Shown here piece by piece: positions 33,968 to 45,576 of a stretch of DNA of 64,000 nt. The DNA is from Arion vulgaris (Eukaryota; Mollusca; Gastropoda; Stylommatophora; Arionidae): positions 85,569,803 to 85,633,802 of the forward strand of contig CM036755.1 in NCBI GenBank assembly GCA_020796225.1, written 5' to 3'. A model generated the notes under the pieces. The model worked only from the letters and a program-made list of their open reading frames with translations. It ran no database searches and was not told the DNA's origin. Position numbers and translations under genes: made by a program. Position 1 is the stretch's first letter; each line of letters starts with the position of its first letter.

Positions 33968-34488
33968 TAAGTGATTTTTTTTTCACAATTTCAATTAATT
34001 TTGTTATTACATGCTAATATTTGTCATGCACAGTCAACACAACATTATATTTTCGCATACAATAAATATTTTATGAAAGTACAATCATTTATCTTTAATT
34101 TGATATATATTAAGTTCAACTTTAAATCATATTTAGAAACAATATTTTAATTTAACTAAAGTATGTGTGCAATATTTTTTGAAGCTAAAAAAATAATTCC
34201 GTCCAGAGGTGAAAAAAACCTGGTACTGAATCAGTTAATATACCTTGACTACAATGATATTTGTCTACTCAGTTGTAGAAAACAAAGAAGGAACATCCAA
34301 GATGAACTTACATTAAGCCATACATTTGAGAGAATACAGCGAGAGAACGAGATAAAGATTATATATATAGATTGTCTTCACAAAGTATCGTCAGACACTG
34401 TCAAATGTGTAATCATAAAATTTGCGTCAGTAGACTACATTTATTTCCTGTGACATATATACATATTTTTATTTCTTACTTTGGACAG

Positions 34489-34513
34489 TTGTGTGGTTGG
34501 CTGACATCAGGAG
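34489..34513 (+). CDS. Micro-exon C, copy 1 (25 nt as given)
   Basis: The acceptor is T-rich and ends in ggacag; the donor is gtaagtaac. The phase-1 frame reads V-W-L-A-D-I-R. The exon is 25 nt here and 25 nt in copy 2, but the two differ by several indels, and a 27-nt form compatible with both (giving a V-W-L-A-D-V-I-G type peptide) can be drawn. That is inference from noisy copies. If 25 nt is right, the frame would change downstream. It has the same splice style as A, B, D and E. Confidence 0.6.
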
Positions 34514-34609
34514 GTAAGTAACTTGTTTTATCCATAGTATGTTTTTTCATTGTGCAGAAAGGTTTAAGAGATCGCATTAATTTTAATAAAAATATCTTGT
34601 TAAGTAGAT

Positions 34610-34705
34610 GCAGATAATAATAATCTTCTATCGCAAGCTATGAGATGACATCAGCTCAGAAGTGTGTTGCTGCACATCTCTACTGTGCTTATAGCCTATT
34701 GTATA
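34610..34705 (-). pseudogene. LINE 3' end remnant, minus strand
   Basis: The strings tctatcgcaagctatgagat and cagaagtgtgttgctgcaca are a degraded reverse complement of the LINE end at 2440-2505. The same remnant lies at 46.97-47.06 kb and, separately, at 61.80-61.88 kb. Confidence 0.5.
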
Positions 34706-34819
34706 ATTAACTACAGGGATACAGTCCCCTTCCACTTTTGTGTATACATGATCAAGGCTGAACACATGTCTGTGTTGTGTGTTCTGTCTTTTCGATTACT
34801 ATAGCGTTTCAGCAGAACG

Positions 34820-35290
34820 ATAAGTATCAGCTACTAGAGTGCATCCTGTGTTGTTGCAATACCATTTACCATCTTTACGCCAGCAATTACCAACTATTTG
34901 ATCGCATCTTGTGTTGTTGCAATACCACATTTGGTTATCTTACACTAGCATCACCAGCTACCTGAGGATCCTGTGTTGTTGCAGTGCAACATTTGGTTAT
35001 CTTTTACACTAGCAATTACTCAGCTACCTGAGTGTATCCTGTGTTGTTGCAATACCACATTTGGTTATCTTACACCAGCGCAATTACCAGCTACCTGAGT
35101 GTATCCTGTGTTGTTGCAATACCACATTTGGTTATCTTACACTAGCAATTACCAGCTACCTGAGTGTATCCTGTGTTGTTGCAATACCACATTTGGTTAT
35201 CTATCTTACCCTAGCAATTACCAGCTACCTGAGCGGTATTCGCGTTGTTGCAGTGCTACATTTGGTTATCAGTTATCAGTTATATAAGGA
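34820..35290. repeat. 65-bp minisatellite, left part, copy 1
   Basis: The unit is ctacctgagtgtatcctgtg, ttgttgcaataccacatttg, gttatcttacactagcaatt, accag. There are about seven copies, and the same array resumes at 36.81 kb beyond a LINE insertion. Confidence 0.9.
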
Positions 35291-35294
35291 CTAT

Positions 35295-36216
35295 CATCAT
35301 AGCACTCCGGACATGTCCAGAAAGTTCCGATCTCCGTCTCAACAAATCCAGCAGCGTCCAGTGGACCAACACGCCAGTTCGATGTTGATTAATCAATCTC
35401 TTTGCATATTTAGTATGTCGTTTTTTCGGGCTGCACCAATATTGACACCCATCTCTCTCAATCTTGTCAGCGAGCAGGATTTACAGCCCTGAAACCTTTG
35501 TTCGAAAGACTAATGCGTGGGAAGAATGTCACTTTGATCCATTGCAGCTCCTCTGATATTGTAGCTAAGCCAGGATTCTATCAGCTCGTTCATTACCCTA
35601 ACTCCTGCGTGCTCATGGACACAATAAGGGTGATTTGATCATTGTCTGTACCAGTACTCTCCACCCAGTTGCGTCTCAACGATACCTGATTCGACTTGAC
35701 GAATCATGCTCATGGAGTCACTGAGTATGAAAACACGAGAGTAATTGTGAGATGCCAACCAGTTCAACGCCTGCAACCGCCCGAACCACGTCAGTTACTT
35801 GTGGTTGCTGCGTAGGCCCCACTGGCCTCTTTATTATTTTTTCTCCTGAGCCTGCTGAAAAGCTCACGCAGAGCGTTGTTGGTGAATTGAACCATCGGTG
35901 TAAATAACCACACATGCATCATTGACGATGTCATTCACAGAGCCTCCACTTCCACGTTTAACAGTGATATATTATTTTGTTTCGCGTTTTTCTTAATAGA
36001 TGTAATAACGGTAAAAGCAGCTGGAAATTGAGGCGGCACAGCAATCCATTCCTCTCCTGTTGCAATTCTGGAAGGATCACATATTTTCCTAAGCGTATCT
36101 TCCGCCTGAGCCATGATCTGCCTCTGGTGCCCACCTCCTTTCTCCTTAATTATTTCTTTCATGGGAGAGGATGTTCCTTGTTTGCATTGATTCTTAGATA
36201 TGATCGAACCATCCAA
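35295..36216 (-). pseudogene. LINE RNase H part, minus strand, copy 1
   Basis: From right to left: 36216-35935 has MDGSIISKNQCKQGTS and MAQAEDTLRKICDPS; 35.9-35.7 kb has VYTDGSI-like text and the RNase H body, broken by frameshifts (better seen in copy 2: FILSDSMSMIRKVESGMVRR, FVHGHAGVRGNERADRI); 35.4-35.3 kb is the C-terminal tail. It is the same LINE class as 22.3-24.4 kb. Its RT half lies to the right in the opposite orientation. Confidence 0.7.
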
Positions 36217-36812
36217 GTTTCAAGTCTATTAGCAATAGCTGGGAGATCAAGAGGAATTCCATATCATATTCAGGTCCCACTATCTCCAGTACTATTCAAT
36301 GTATTCACCATAATGATTACGAAGCAGCAATTATCTGGCAGGGGACGAACCCTGTCATTTGCAGACGACATCATGGTGTACAGACAGGAGAAACAGGATG
36401 AAATTACATGAACTCCAGGAAGAACTGAACCGCATAATAAACCTGGTGATGTTTCTGTGCAACGATAACCATACCAAGGCTGTACACTATGGTTCTTCCT
36501 AAATAATCACATTGTGAAGTCTGACACACCACATGTTACGTTAGAAGGACATGCACTCACCCGAACAGCATCTATGAGTTATTTAGGCGTGTAAATTTGA
36601 TCGCAGTCTATGCTGTGGACCATATCGACCAAGATGCTGCTCACAACGCACTATCCGCATTGAGAATCATGGCGGCTGCTAAAATACAACGCCTTTCTGT
36701 GCTCTTGCATCATATTGTTCTTTTTTTGTCATGTATAGAATATGCATGCGCTCTCCTAACAATTAGTCCTACGCAAACAGTAAGACTGGAAAAATTAAGA
36801 AATGAGGCCATG
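36217..36812 (+). pseudogene. LINE RT part, inverted relative to its RNase H, copy 1
   Basis: The plus strand reads SSLLAIAGRSRGIPY, PLSPVLFNVF and GRGRTLSFADDIMVYRQEKQ (FADD motif at about 36355-36370). The thumb follows in other frames: AVYAVDHIDQDAAHNALSAL and RIMAAAKIQRLSVLL. Together with the adjacent minus-strand RNase H this is one LINE whose 5' portion is inverted, the hallmark of twin priming. Confidence 0.7.
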
Positions 36813-37490
36813 CTCCACATTTGGTTATCTTACGTCAGCAATTAACCAGCTACCTGAGTGTATCATGCGTTGTTGCGGTGCAACATTTGATTATCTTAGA
36901 CCAGTACCAGCTACCTGAGTGTATCATGCGTTGTTGCAGTGCCACCTTTGGTTATCTTACACTAGCAATTAACCAGCTACCTGAGTGTATCATGCGTTGT
37001 TGCAGTGCAAATTCCTACATCTTACACCAGCACCAACCAGCTACCGAGTGTATCATGCTGTTGCAGTGCAACATTTGGTTATCTTTTACACTAGCAATTA
37101 ACCAGCTACCTGAGTGTATCATGTTGCTGCAGTGCCACATCGGTTATCTTACACTAGCAATTAACCACTGAGGTATCATACGTTGTTGCAGTGCAACATT
37201 TGGATTATCTTACACTAGCAATTACCAGCTACCTTAGTGTATCATGCGTTGTTGTGGTAACATTTGGATTATCTTAGACTAGCAATTACCCAGCTACCTG
37301 AGTGTATCATACGTTGTTGCAGTGCCACATTTGGTTATCTCACACTAGCAGTTACCAGCCACTTGATTGTATCATGCGTTGTTGCGGTGCAACATTTGAT
37401 TATCTTACACTAGCAGCGCCACCAGCTACTTGAGGCATCATGCGCTGCTGCAGCAAAACATTTGATTATCTTATTCTTAGCAGTTAGCAG
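36813..37490. repeat. 65-bp minisatellite, right part, copy 1
   Basis: About ten units of cacatttggttatcttacac, tagcaattaaccagctacct, gagtgtatcatgcgttgttg, cagtg. This is a subfamily (atcatgcg) distinct from the left part (atcctgtg). ORFs here are repeat translations. Confidence 0.9.
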
Positions 37491-37493
37491 CTA

Positions 37494-37975
37494 ATGTTAT
37501 CTATACCACAACGTTTTAGAGACTCTGCAAGAGTTTATTTAATGCGTTTTGCACATCCACAAACTGATCGCTCATTCTTTCAAGGTGACCATACATCACA
37601 TGCTTTCGAATGTGTTTATCATGCATGCGAGCAACGTAAAGGCCCATTTCACTTAGACCTTCTACGACTGGGTGTTGACGATTTAAAATTTGGTTTTCAT
37701 GAGGATTTCATTGTTTGGAATGTGTTCCTGTCATTTTATTTTGTGTACTATGTAGATATATTGTGTGTGGGTAGTTTATTTTCTTGTGTCTCTTCAATAC
37801 ACTGACCATGTCTTGCTGGCTTACAACATCGTACTTAGCATTACTGACCAAGCAAACTTGCAGCTTGTATTACGCTTTTCCACTTCCGGTCCTACATATT
37901 AAACATCAACCATGTCAATACATCTCCGGACATGGCTACCTTATTGTTGACCTTAGAATCTGTACTTGAATGACG
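37494..37975 (-). pseudogene. LINE C-terminal fragment, minus strand, copy 1
   Basis: The minus strand reads VARMHDKHI-, a GHLER segment, then VDVQNALNKLLQSLKRC in broken frames. It corresponds to the [17 protein letters not shown] tail of the LINE at 1.1-2.5 kb. The plus-strand ORF 37494-37805 is its shadow. Confidence 0.55.
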
Positions 37976-37979
37976 TTAA

Positions 37980-38690
37980 ATCACTGCTCTAATCTTCAGA
38001 CGGATGTCCATGTTACTGAGACAAGTAGTAAATAACTAATTAGGTAGTAGTTTGTGTCTTTCGACATTACCTATGTCAATTCCATTGTTATAATTAATGA
38101 TATCTATATTTATATATAATCGTTATTTCACTTTCTATATGTTTATCTTTGTTATAACACAGTAACAGAGTAAGTCTGTTCCGAAGACAGTTATAATCAA
38201 TTAACTTTATTTCATAAATTTACAAGATTGACATTCTCAATCTACGCAATTCAAATAGGTTGCATGAACTAGTAAGCTTAGCATACACAATAACATTAAT
38301 TAATAATATGGTAATACGAGAACAAATTACCTTGACTATCATCTCGTCCTTGTCCACCGAGTTCTTCTTCTTCAGCTTTTCTTCTCAGCTCTCTTTTCTC
38401 TCACAATAACTGTGTTTCACAGCTTTGATGGTTTTCTTACTACTGGAGTAATATTCACTTATAGTTACCACCGACATGAGTCAAAGGTGGTACTGGTTTA
38501 AGAATAAGTGTGGACCATAGACTATATCTGGTGCTAGTACTGACCTGCAAGTCCCTCGTGCTAAGTCGTCACACACTAAAACATAACATCAACAATAACA
38601 TATACCGAAGAATGTAACGCTGATTCCATTATTCCTTCCTGTCCATCATTTTCAGTTGGCGATATTGCTTAGTCCAGACGATAGAATGTC
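37980..38690. other. Unassigned DNA, copy 1
   Basis: AT-rich; no gene or repeat is recognised. It contains small polypyrimidine tracts but no micro-exon with a donor. Confidence 0.4.
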
Positions 38691-38764
38691 ATATGCCTGT
38701 CTACTGTCTCTCTGTCACTCTCTGTGCATATATATATATATATGTATACATATGCATGTGTATT

Positions 38765-39363
38765 GTGAGCAGTAGCAGATTTAGATGGCTAGGGCATGTG
38801 CGAAGAATGGATAATGGTCGCATTCCAAAACAAATGTTGTTCTATGAACTTTTCGAGGGGAAGAGGTACTGCTATGTACCATTGGTCAGATATAAAGATG
38901 TTGCCAAGGTCTCAATGAGTAACCTTTCTACCGGTCCCAGCAAATGGGAAAATTCATGATGATTTGAGATATATGGAAAATAACATTAAAGGTATATTCT
39001 TTGAAGAGAGACTTAGGGATGACCTGAAAGACAAGAGAGACAAGTGAAAACTCAGAATTTGTCATAGTGAAACACTCTTACAATTGACCGTCTTCAAATG
39101 CGAAAATGATATATTACTACTATACAGAAAAATTACATACTTTGGACACATCAAGCGTCACGATGGCCTGGAAAGAACAATACTAGAGTGGCAGGGTCCT
39201 GACGCAGAGGCAGAGGTAGACCAAGAAGAAGATGGGCTACAAGATATTAAAGAAACCATAAACATGACCATTTACGGCGGTGAACTGGCAAGAGACAGAG
39301 GAATTTCAGATGTGCTGCAAAGAGAGCAACGTCCTATAAAGGATACGCACTTTGAAGATGATG

Positions 39364-39375
<12 letters not shown>
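38765..39375 (+). pseudogene. Two LINE tails in series, copy 1
   Basis: 38.77-38.95 kb reads SSSRFRWLGHVRRMDNGRIP, KQMLFYELFEGKR and YKDVAKVSMSNL (LINE post-RT tail). 39.11-39.37 kb reads YFGHIKRHDGLERTILE, then DIKETINMTIYG and GELARDRG, the same family (L-a) as at 0.6 kb. Both are 5'-truncated. Between them, 38.98-39.08 kb resembles 43.06-43.17 kb. Confidence 0.7.
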
Positions 39376-39394
<19 letters not shown>

Positions 39395-39885
39395 CAGGGG
39401 CGGTTCGTCATTAAGAGCCAGTGGACCTGGCTCCCCACTAAATATTTTGAGTAATGTACTTATTAACTTTATAAATTATTTGTTCATAATTATTTCTTGC
39501 ACCTTTGAAGATTGATATATAACGCTAAAATATCACACAGTCTGTAATCTTAAATTCAACATAATACCTCCCTAATTAGTATACGCTCCAGGTCATTAAG
39601 GGTCAGTAAGATCCGACTACATCAAACCAAAATGAGTAAAGCGGCATCATTATTTCATAAATTATTTCTTCATGAATATTATTTTTAACTTGACACCGAT
39701 TAGCTTTAAAACAAGTAAAGGTCAATATTATATCATAATAATAAAACAATCATAATAATTTATAAAATTTCATCAAAAAAATATTCAGCAGTCTGGATAA
39801 GTCACGCATAGTGCAGCACTTTTTTCGGTAGTTCATTTTAAATATGCCTATCTACGATAACATTGCAACGTTTGATATTTGACGT
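39395..39885 (+). mobile_element. hAT-type non-autonomous element fragment, copy 1
   Basis: It begins CAGGGGCGGTTCGTCATTAA right after an (AT)n/catac tract. The body matches 30.48-30.60 and 31.14-31.5 kb of the larger element. The right inverted repeat is missing, so it is truncated at the PLE that follows. Confidence 0.6.
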
Positions 39886-39889
39886 TCAC

Positions 39890-41035
39890 TGCTCAGCACC
39901 TCCGATATTCTAACAATGCACCCACCCCGGTAGCTGTCCATTTCAATGGCCTCGTTACCACGGCAGGTTGATGTTTCTATCACCGGTCTTGTGTCGTGCC
40001 TTCCGGATGATCGCAGCAGGTTATCATTGGAATGTTGGTTTTGACCGTTTGGGTGTAGTGTCACCCAAAGGTATCAATGTACGACTTCGGCACACGCAGC
40101 GTCTATGCCCACTGGTCTTTCTTCTTCTTATTTCATTCTCTCTATTTCATCTACCCTCCGGCTAGACCCTATGACTACTACCATTTTCCTCTTCTGTCTG
40201 TCCACTCTCCAGCCACCTCCCTGTTCTTATTTATATCTATGCAGTATCACATGACAATTATCATCCCTATTCATCGTCAGAATTCGGCTCAAACTCTAGG
40301 GTGTCATTTTTGACACTTCTCTCCCCTCTGTTCTAGCCATACGATTGGGATTATGCCTGTGTTCGTTCCCGGGACACACAGGAGTATTAGCCAAGCAGGG
40401 CTCGAGTCGTTCTGGTGAACGGTGGTCGAGACATTCCTAGTTTAGTCACTGGGACTCGTTCTAGTGTTGCTGTTCTATCCCATTTTCTTACTTGCATACT
40501 ATCTATGCACGCTATCGTCTGGGTATACATATTCGTGGGACATTTACAGTGTGATACTGCTGACAAACCCCCCCGGGAACATTGAGCACATACCCGCCTT
40601 TGTTATCGGAGAGTATGCAATCCATAATAGCCGAATAGGCCTATGTTGTATGGGGTGTACGTGTTACACATCAGTATGCCATGCTCTATCATTAACGCTA
40701 TTATCTCAAGTTTTCCATCACCTCTCCTGCCTTTCCCACGTTGGGTCTAAGTTCCCACCTGTACAAACAATATCTTACGTAACCTGCCACTGACCCTTTT
40801 CTGATTGACCAGCAAATTCGGTAACCTAATAGTCTTCCTCATTTCCTGTCCTTTCTATCATTTACGAGATGCTGATCAAGAGCCACGCAGGTACGTATGC
40901 CAGTATCTCTTGATTCAGATCATTTGTTAGCATCATGTTTTATAATTTAGTTTTTTGTGTTCTTGATAAAGGTCTTAAGCACCAAAACGTTGAGTGGCTT
41001 TTTTCATCATCTTACAATTAATTTTTCTCCTTCTT
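39890..41035 (+). pseudogene. PLE fragment, subfamily P2, copy 1
   Basis: The GIY-YIG C-terminus is readable in part: TPVAVHFNG, then DDRSRLSLECWF, FDRLGVVSPKGINVRL (clearer in copy 2). A long 3' region follows, with gataaaggtcttaagcacca and aaacgttgag near 40.97-41.0 kb, the PLE 3' signature. The sequence differs from the PLE at 58-61 kb, so it is a second subfamily. Confidence 0.6.
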
Positions 41036-41044
41036 ATGTAATAC

Positions 41045-42110
41045 TGTATATTCTCGGCTATGCATCGAGTTAAGAAAATCACTCGCCAGCAGGCCCTCAC
41101 CAGCCAGCATAGGACTACTAACTCTGACAGGAGTAAAACTATCTAACTTACCACCCCATAGTTCCCTGGTGAAAATAAGTTATTCCGTCATCTGTCTATC
41201 TCAGATCAGATCCTGAGACTCCGTTCTGTCTTCCCCAACTATCCTTGGTGGCTTTTACAGACGGGACATAAGTCTTAAGGATATGTTAGTACACAGTCGG
41301 CCTTAAGTCCACATCCAGACTAACTTTTGGCACTGTCCAGTGGCTGCCTATGCTGCAACACGTGTGCTTATGTGATACACGCGTACTGTATCTTGTCCTT
41401 TAGGCATCGTTTTTATTGACGATGGGCTCACATGCGAGTCCTGCATTCTTATCTATGCCATTATCTGTAAGCGGTGTAACAAGGTTTATATCGGCGAGAC
41501 AGGCAAGAGGCTCAGTGACCGATTCGCTCAACACTTGCGCGACATACGCCAATGCTCTGTGACTCTGTAGCCACTCCATTTCAATGATACTGGGCCAGCT
41601 GAGAGCTCACGATGTCCAGGTCACAGCCATCCGATCATGTTCCTACGATGATCGCAGTCGATTTGCTCTGGAGAATCGGTTGGATTTCTTTGTATGGTAC
41701 CTTGCGACCACGCGGCTCAACGTATTACATTCTTATGCTTCTTAGTACTTTCTCTTCCCATGCTTTGTAATCTATAAGGGTATATGTTGCATGTATTCGG
41801 GCTATATATTTACTAGATGTTTCCATTGTTTCTTTTCCGTTCTATTTCTAGTTTTATGTGTTTTTTTGTGTTATATTTATTTCGTTATTCGTTTTTATTC
41901 CAGATTTTCCTTAGATACGTTTGTATTTGGTCGTCCATTTGTGTTTCATTTTAATTTGTCACTCCGTTTGTTCGTTTGCTTGACAAAGGACTTGTTGGTC
42001 GAAACGTTGCTGTATTTGTCATTGTTTTTGTAATTTGTAAAACTACAGCACTTTGTAATTACGTGTTTTGCCAATCAAATAGTTTTACTGCAGTTCCATA
42101 TATATATACT
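41045..42110 (+). pseudogene. PLE fragment, subfamily P1-related, copy 1
   Basis: It matches the last third of the ORF at 59.4-60.8 kb (HRTTNSDR, FRHLSI, then the C-rich region and AIICKRCNKVYIGETGKRLS near 41455-41515), with frameshifts, followed by the shared 3' region including gacaaaggacttgttggtcg and aaacgttgctg at about 41983-42012. Confidence 0.7.
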
Positions 42111-42114
42111 GAAT

Positions 42115-42560
42115 ACTGTATATACCCAGTCTTTGCTTCTATCGCCTTTTTTCCTCAGTATTACCGCAGCCACACTAACGATTTTCTCCAGATCTGATCT
42201 GATCCAGTCTGACCACTCCCCAGATTTGTTGCTGATTTTCGTACATCGCATCTCCAATATAGAAGTCCTGAACAGTGCCAGACCCAAGCATGCACACTTT
42301 ATCGAGTCAGCGACGTCTCAGATGGCTGGGGACACGTGTGCCGTATGAGCGATGATAGAATCCCAAAGAACTTTCTATATGGTCAACTCGCATCTGGTGC
42401 TAGACTCATTATTATGCTTCATTGACACCTGCAAGCGTGATCTAACTTCATGCGGCATAGACAAAAACACTGGGAGCGGCTGGCCAAAGACAGGCAAGCA
42501 TGGCGAGCGGCAGTGAGGGGCGGCTCAAAAAGAAAAGAAGAAAACAACATCACATGGGGA
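42115..42560 (+). pseudogene. LINE tail, copy 1
   Basis: Segments read SNIEVLNSA, LRWLGHVCRM-like, SDDRIPKNFLYGQLASGA, then RDLTSCGIDKNT and DRQAWRAAVRGGS, ending in an A-rich stretch. This is the usual C-terminus of a mollusc-type LINE ORF2. Confidence 0.65.
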
Positions 42561-42823
42561 GGCAAAAGAGAGCACAGAGAGCAGAGAGAACATCCCATGC
42601 ATCGGCTCTAGTCTCCAGGTATACCTGGTGAAGAGCAACTGTGGCAAGGATTGCCACTGTAGGCCACAGGCCATTACAGCCACATGAAACGTTGTGATTC
42701 AGCACAGAACATACTACGACGCAACACTCATTGTCTCCTGAGAAAAGAGGCCAATGATGATGAAACGGCTTCTAGTATAATTCACCAGATTTTAGTGATT
42801 ATTTAATATTTTTTTATTTGCAG

Positions 42824-42850
42824 AACTATGGCTAGGAAAATGAAGGGGAA
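42824..42850 (+). CDS. Micro-exon D, copy 1, 27 nt
   Basis: The acceptor is atttttttatttgcag and the donor is gtaagtatg, giving exactly 27 nt. The phase-1 reading starts L-W-L-G-K and then meets TGA. Copy 2 at 55166 has one base less before and one more after this point, and its phase-1 reading is fully open (LWLENEGG). A consensus error here, or decay of this copy, would explain the stop. The other frame (TMARKMKG) is open here and closed in copy 2. Confidence 0.6.
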
Positions 42851-43039
42851 GTAAGTATGTTCAATTAATTTGTTAATCATAAAGTCTTGTCACGTTCAGG
42901 ATGGGATGTAATGTAATAATGATATGCAATAATGGGATATGTAATAACGATATGTAATAATGGATATGTAATACTGGGATATGTAATAACGTGATATGTA
43001 ATAATGGGATATATAATGATGGGAACGACTAGCTGATGA

Positions 43040-43185
43040 CAGAGTTGTGTGGATAGCCAAATTAGCTGTGAAAGGGCGCAGAATCTTTTTGAGAAGAGAC
43101 TTATGTATGAGCTGAACGACAAGAGAGAAAAGCGAAAACTCAGAAGTGTTCACAGTAAAACACTTACAATTGACCGTCTGTAGAG
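43040..43185 (+). repeat. Short LINE-like snippet inside a gatatgtaataatg repeat
   Basis: The string gagaagagacttatgtatga through cacttacaattgaccgtctg is related to 38.98-39.09 kb. It is flanked on both sides by a short (gggatatgtaata)n-type repeat (42.90-43.02 and 43.19-43.28 kb), as if inserted in it. Confidence 0.5.
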
Positions 43186-43419
43186 ATGAAATATATATAA
43201 TGGGATATGTGTAATAAGGGGGATATGTAATACTGGTATATGTAATACTGGGATATGTAATAATGGTATTTGTACTCTAGTAATTGTTGAACCTGAATTG
43301 TTATCTGTAATATATCGGTTTTCAAAACCACCTTCACTTACATAAGGCCAAGAATACGTGCACGTTCACTTCGATCAGACATTGAAGCGGATATATGGTA
43401 ATCACGCATACTATTCTCG

Positions 43420-44830
43420 TTACATACTTATATATCGTAACATCATGAATATAGTTCTATTGTTCGGGTTAAACATACTTATATATCGTAACATCATGAA
43501 TGTAGTTCTACTGTTCTCTCGTTAAGCATACTTATATATCGTAACATCATGAATGTAGTTCTATTGTTCTCAAGTTAAACATACTTATGGTATCGTAACA
43601 TCACGAATGTAGCTCCCATTGTTCTCAAGTTAAACATACTTATATATCGTAACATCATGAACGTAGTTCTACTGTTCTCAAGCAAGCATACTTATATATC
43701 GTAACATCATGAATATAGTTCTATTGTTCTCAAGTTAAACATACTTATATATCGTAACATCACGAATGTAGTTCATTGTTCTCGGTTAAACATACTTTAT
43801 ATATCGTAACATCATGAATATAGTTCTATTGTTCTCAAGTTAAGCATACTTATATATCGTAACATCATGAATGTGCCCTATTGTTCAAGTTAAACATATT
43901 CTATATATCGTAACATCATGAATGTAGTTCTACTGTTCTCAAGTTAAACATACTTATATATCGTAACATCATGAATGTAGTTCTATTGTTCTCAAGTTAA
44001 ACATACTTATATATCGTAACATCATGAACGTAGTTCTACTGTTCTCAAGTTAAACATACTTATATATCGTAACATCATGAATATAGTTCTATTGTTCTCA
44101 AGTTAAACATACTTATATATCGTAACATCATGAATATAGTTATATTGCTCTTCAAGTAAGATACTCTATATATTGTAACATCATGAATGTAGTTCCCATT
44201 GTTCTTCAAGCTACATACTATATATCAAGATCATGAATGTAGTTCTACTGTTCAAGTACATACTGTATATATCGTAACATCATGAATGTAGTTCTATTGT
44301 TTCAAGAAATATACTTATATATCGTACATCATGAATGTAGTTCTACTGTTCTCAAGTTAAACATACTTATATATTGTAACATCATGAATGTAGTTCTATT
44401 GTTCTCAAGTTAAACATACTTATATATCGTAACATCATGAACGTAGTTCTACTGTTCTCAAGTTAAACATACTTATATATCGTAACATCATGAATATAGT
44501 TCTATTGTTCTCAAGTTAAACATACTTATATATCGTAACATCATGAATATAGTTATATTGCTCTCAAGTTAAGCATACTTATATATTGTAACATCATGAA
44601 TGTAGTTCTATTGTTCTCAAGCTAAGCATACTTATATATCGTAACATCATGAATGTAGTTCTACTGTTCTCAAGCATACTTATATATCGTAACATCATGA
44701 ATGTAGTTCTATTGTTCTCAAGTTAAACATACTTATATATTGTAACATCATGAATGTAGTTCTACTGTTCTCAAGTTAAACATACTTATATATCGTAACA
44801 TCATGAATGTAGTTCTACTGTTCTCAATTT
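43420..44830. repeat. 53-bp minisatellite, copy 1, about 26 units
   Basis: The unit is tatatatcgtaacatcatga, atgtagttctattgttctca, agttaaacatact. Unit variants (tgaatatag, cacgaatg, tgaacgtag, ctactg/ctattg, ttatattgctc) follow the same order as in copy 2 (55.74-57.18 kb). Copy 1 has a poor stretch with many deletions at about 44.14-44.34 kb. Confidence 0.95.
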
Positions 44831-45576
44831 CAATATGGGGAAGACTGCAGTAAACTTGGTAAATAGTGAAACACGTACAAACAAAGTACTATAGTTTACA
44901 AAATACATAAACAGTGACGATAACAGCAACAGTTTGCCATACAAGGCCTTTATCAAGCAAACGAACAAACAGGAGTGACAAATTAAAATGAAACACAAAT
45001 GGACGACCAAATACCAACGTATCTAAGGAAAATCTGGAATAAAACGAATAACGAAATAAATGTATCACAAAAACACACATAAAAACTAGAAATAGAAAAG
45101 AAACAATGAAACATCTAGTAAATATATAACTTGAAGACATGCAACATATACCCATATAGATTATAAAGCATGGGAAGAGAAAGTACTAAGAAGCATAAGA
45201 ATGTAATACATGCAACATATACCCATAGAGATTACAAAGCATGGGAAGAGAAAGTACTAAGAATCATAAGAATGTAATACGTTGAGCCCGCGTGGTCGCA
45301 AGGGTACCATACAAAGAAATCAACCGATTCTCCAGAGCAAATCGACTACGATCATCAGAGGAACATGATCGGATGGCTGTGACCTGACATCGCAAGCTCC
45401 TGAATGGCCAGTATCATTGAAATGGGTAGCTACAGGGGTCACAGACCATTGGCGTATATCGCGCAAGTGTTGGGCGAATCGGTCACTGAGTCTCCTGCCG
45501 GTTTCCCCAATATAGGCCTTGTTGCACCGCGAGATAATGGATGATAATATTAGGACTCCCGTGAAATGACGGCTAT
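44831..45576 (-). pseudogene. PLE 3' part, minus strand, copy 1 (cut by the duplication join)
   Basis: It is the same as 57.18-57.93 kb: 3' noncoding region with the reverse of gataaaggccttg, the duplicated gcatgggaagagaaagtact block, then the GIY-YIG C-terminus. It stops at about 45,576, where copy 2 of the tandem duplication begins. Confidence 0.75.

Larger units (their letters stand above)
33195..45576. repeat. Tandem duplication, copy 1 (about 12.4 kb)
   Basis: This block is repeated in the same orientation as 45,577 to about 57,930, offset about 12.34-12.38 kb. The order of every sub-feature is the same, including the order of sequence variants in the 53-bp minisatellite. The copies differ mainly by one- to few-base indels. 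The join is at about 45,576, where the PLE ends in cccgtgaaa and tgacggct (the start of copy 2) follows. Confidence 0.85.

Noticed and set aside
34777..37171. Cys-rich ORFs (CILCCCNTTFGYL and variants) as possible secreted repeat proteins
   Set aside because: They follow the 65-bp minisatellite in shifting frames, are duplicated at 47-49 kb with different frameshifts, and have no splice context.
37494..37805. Plus-strand ORF starting MLSIPQRFRDSARVYLMRF, present in both duplication copies
   Set aside because: It is the antisense of a LINE C-terminus (minus strand VDVQNALNKLLQSL); a similar antisense ORF lies over the LINE at 1.85-2.35 kb.
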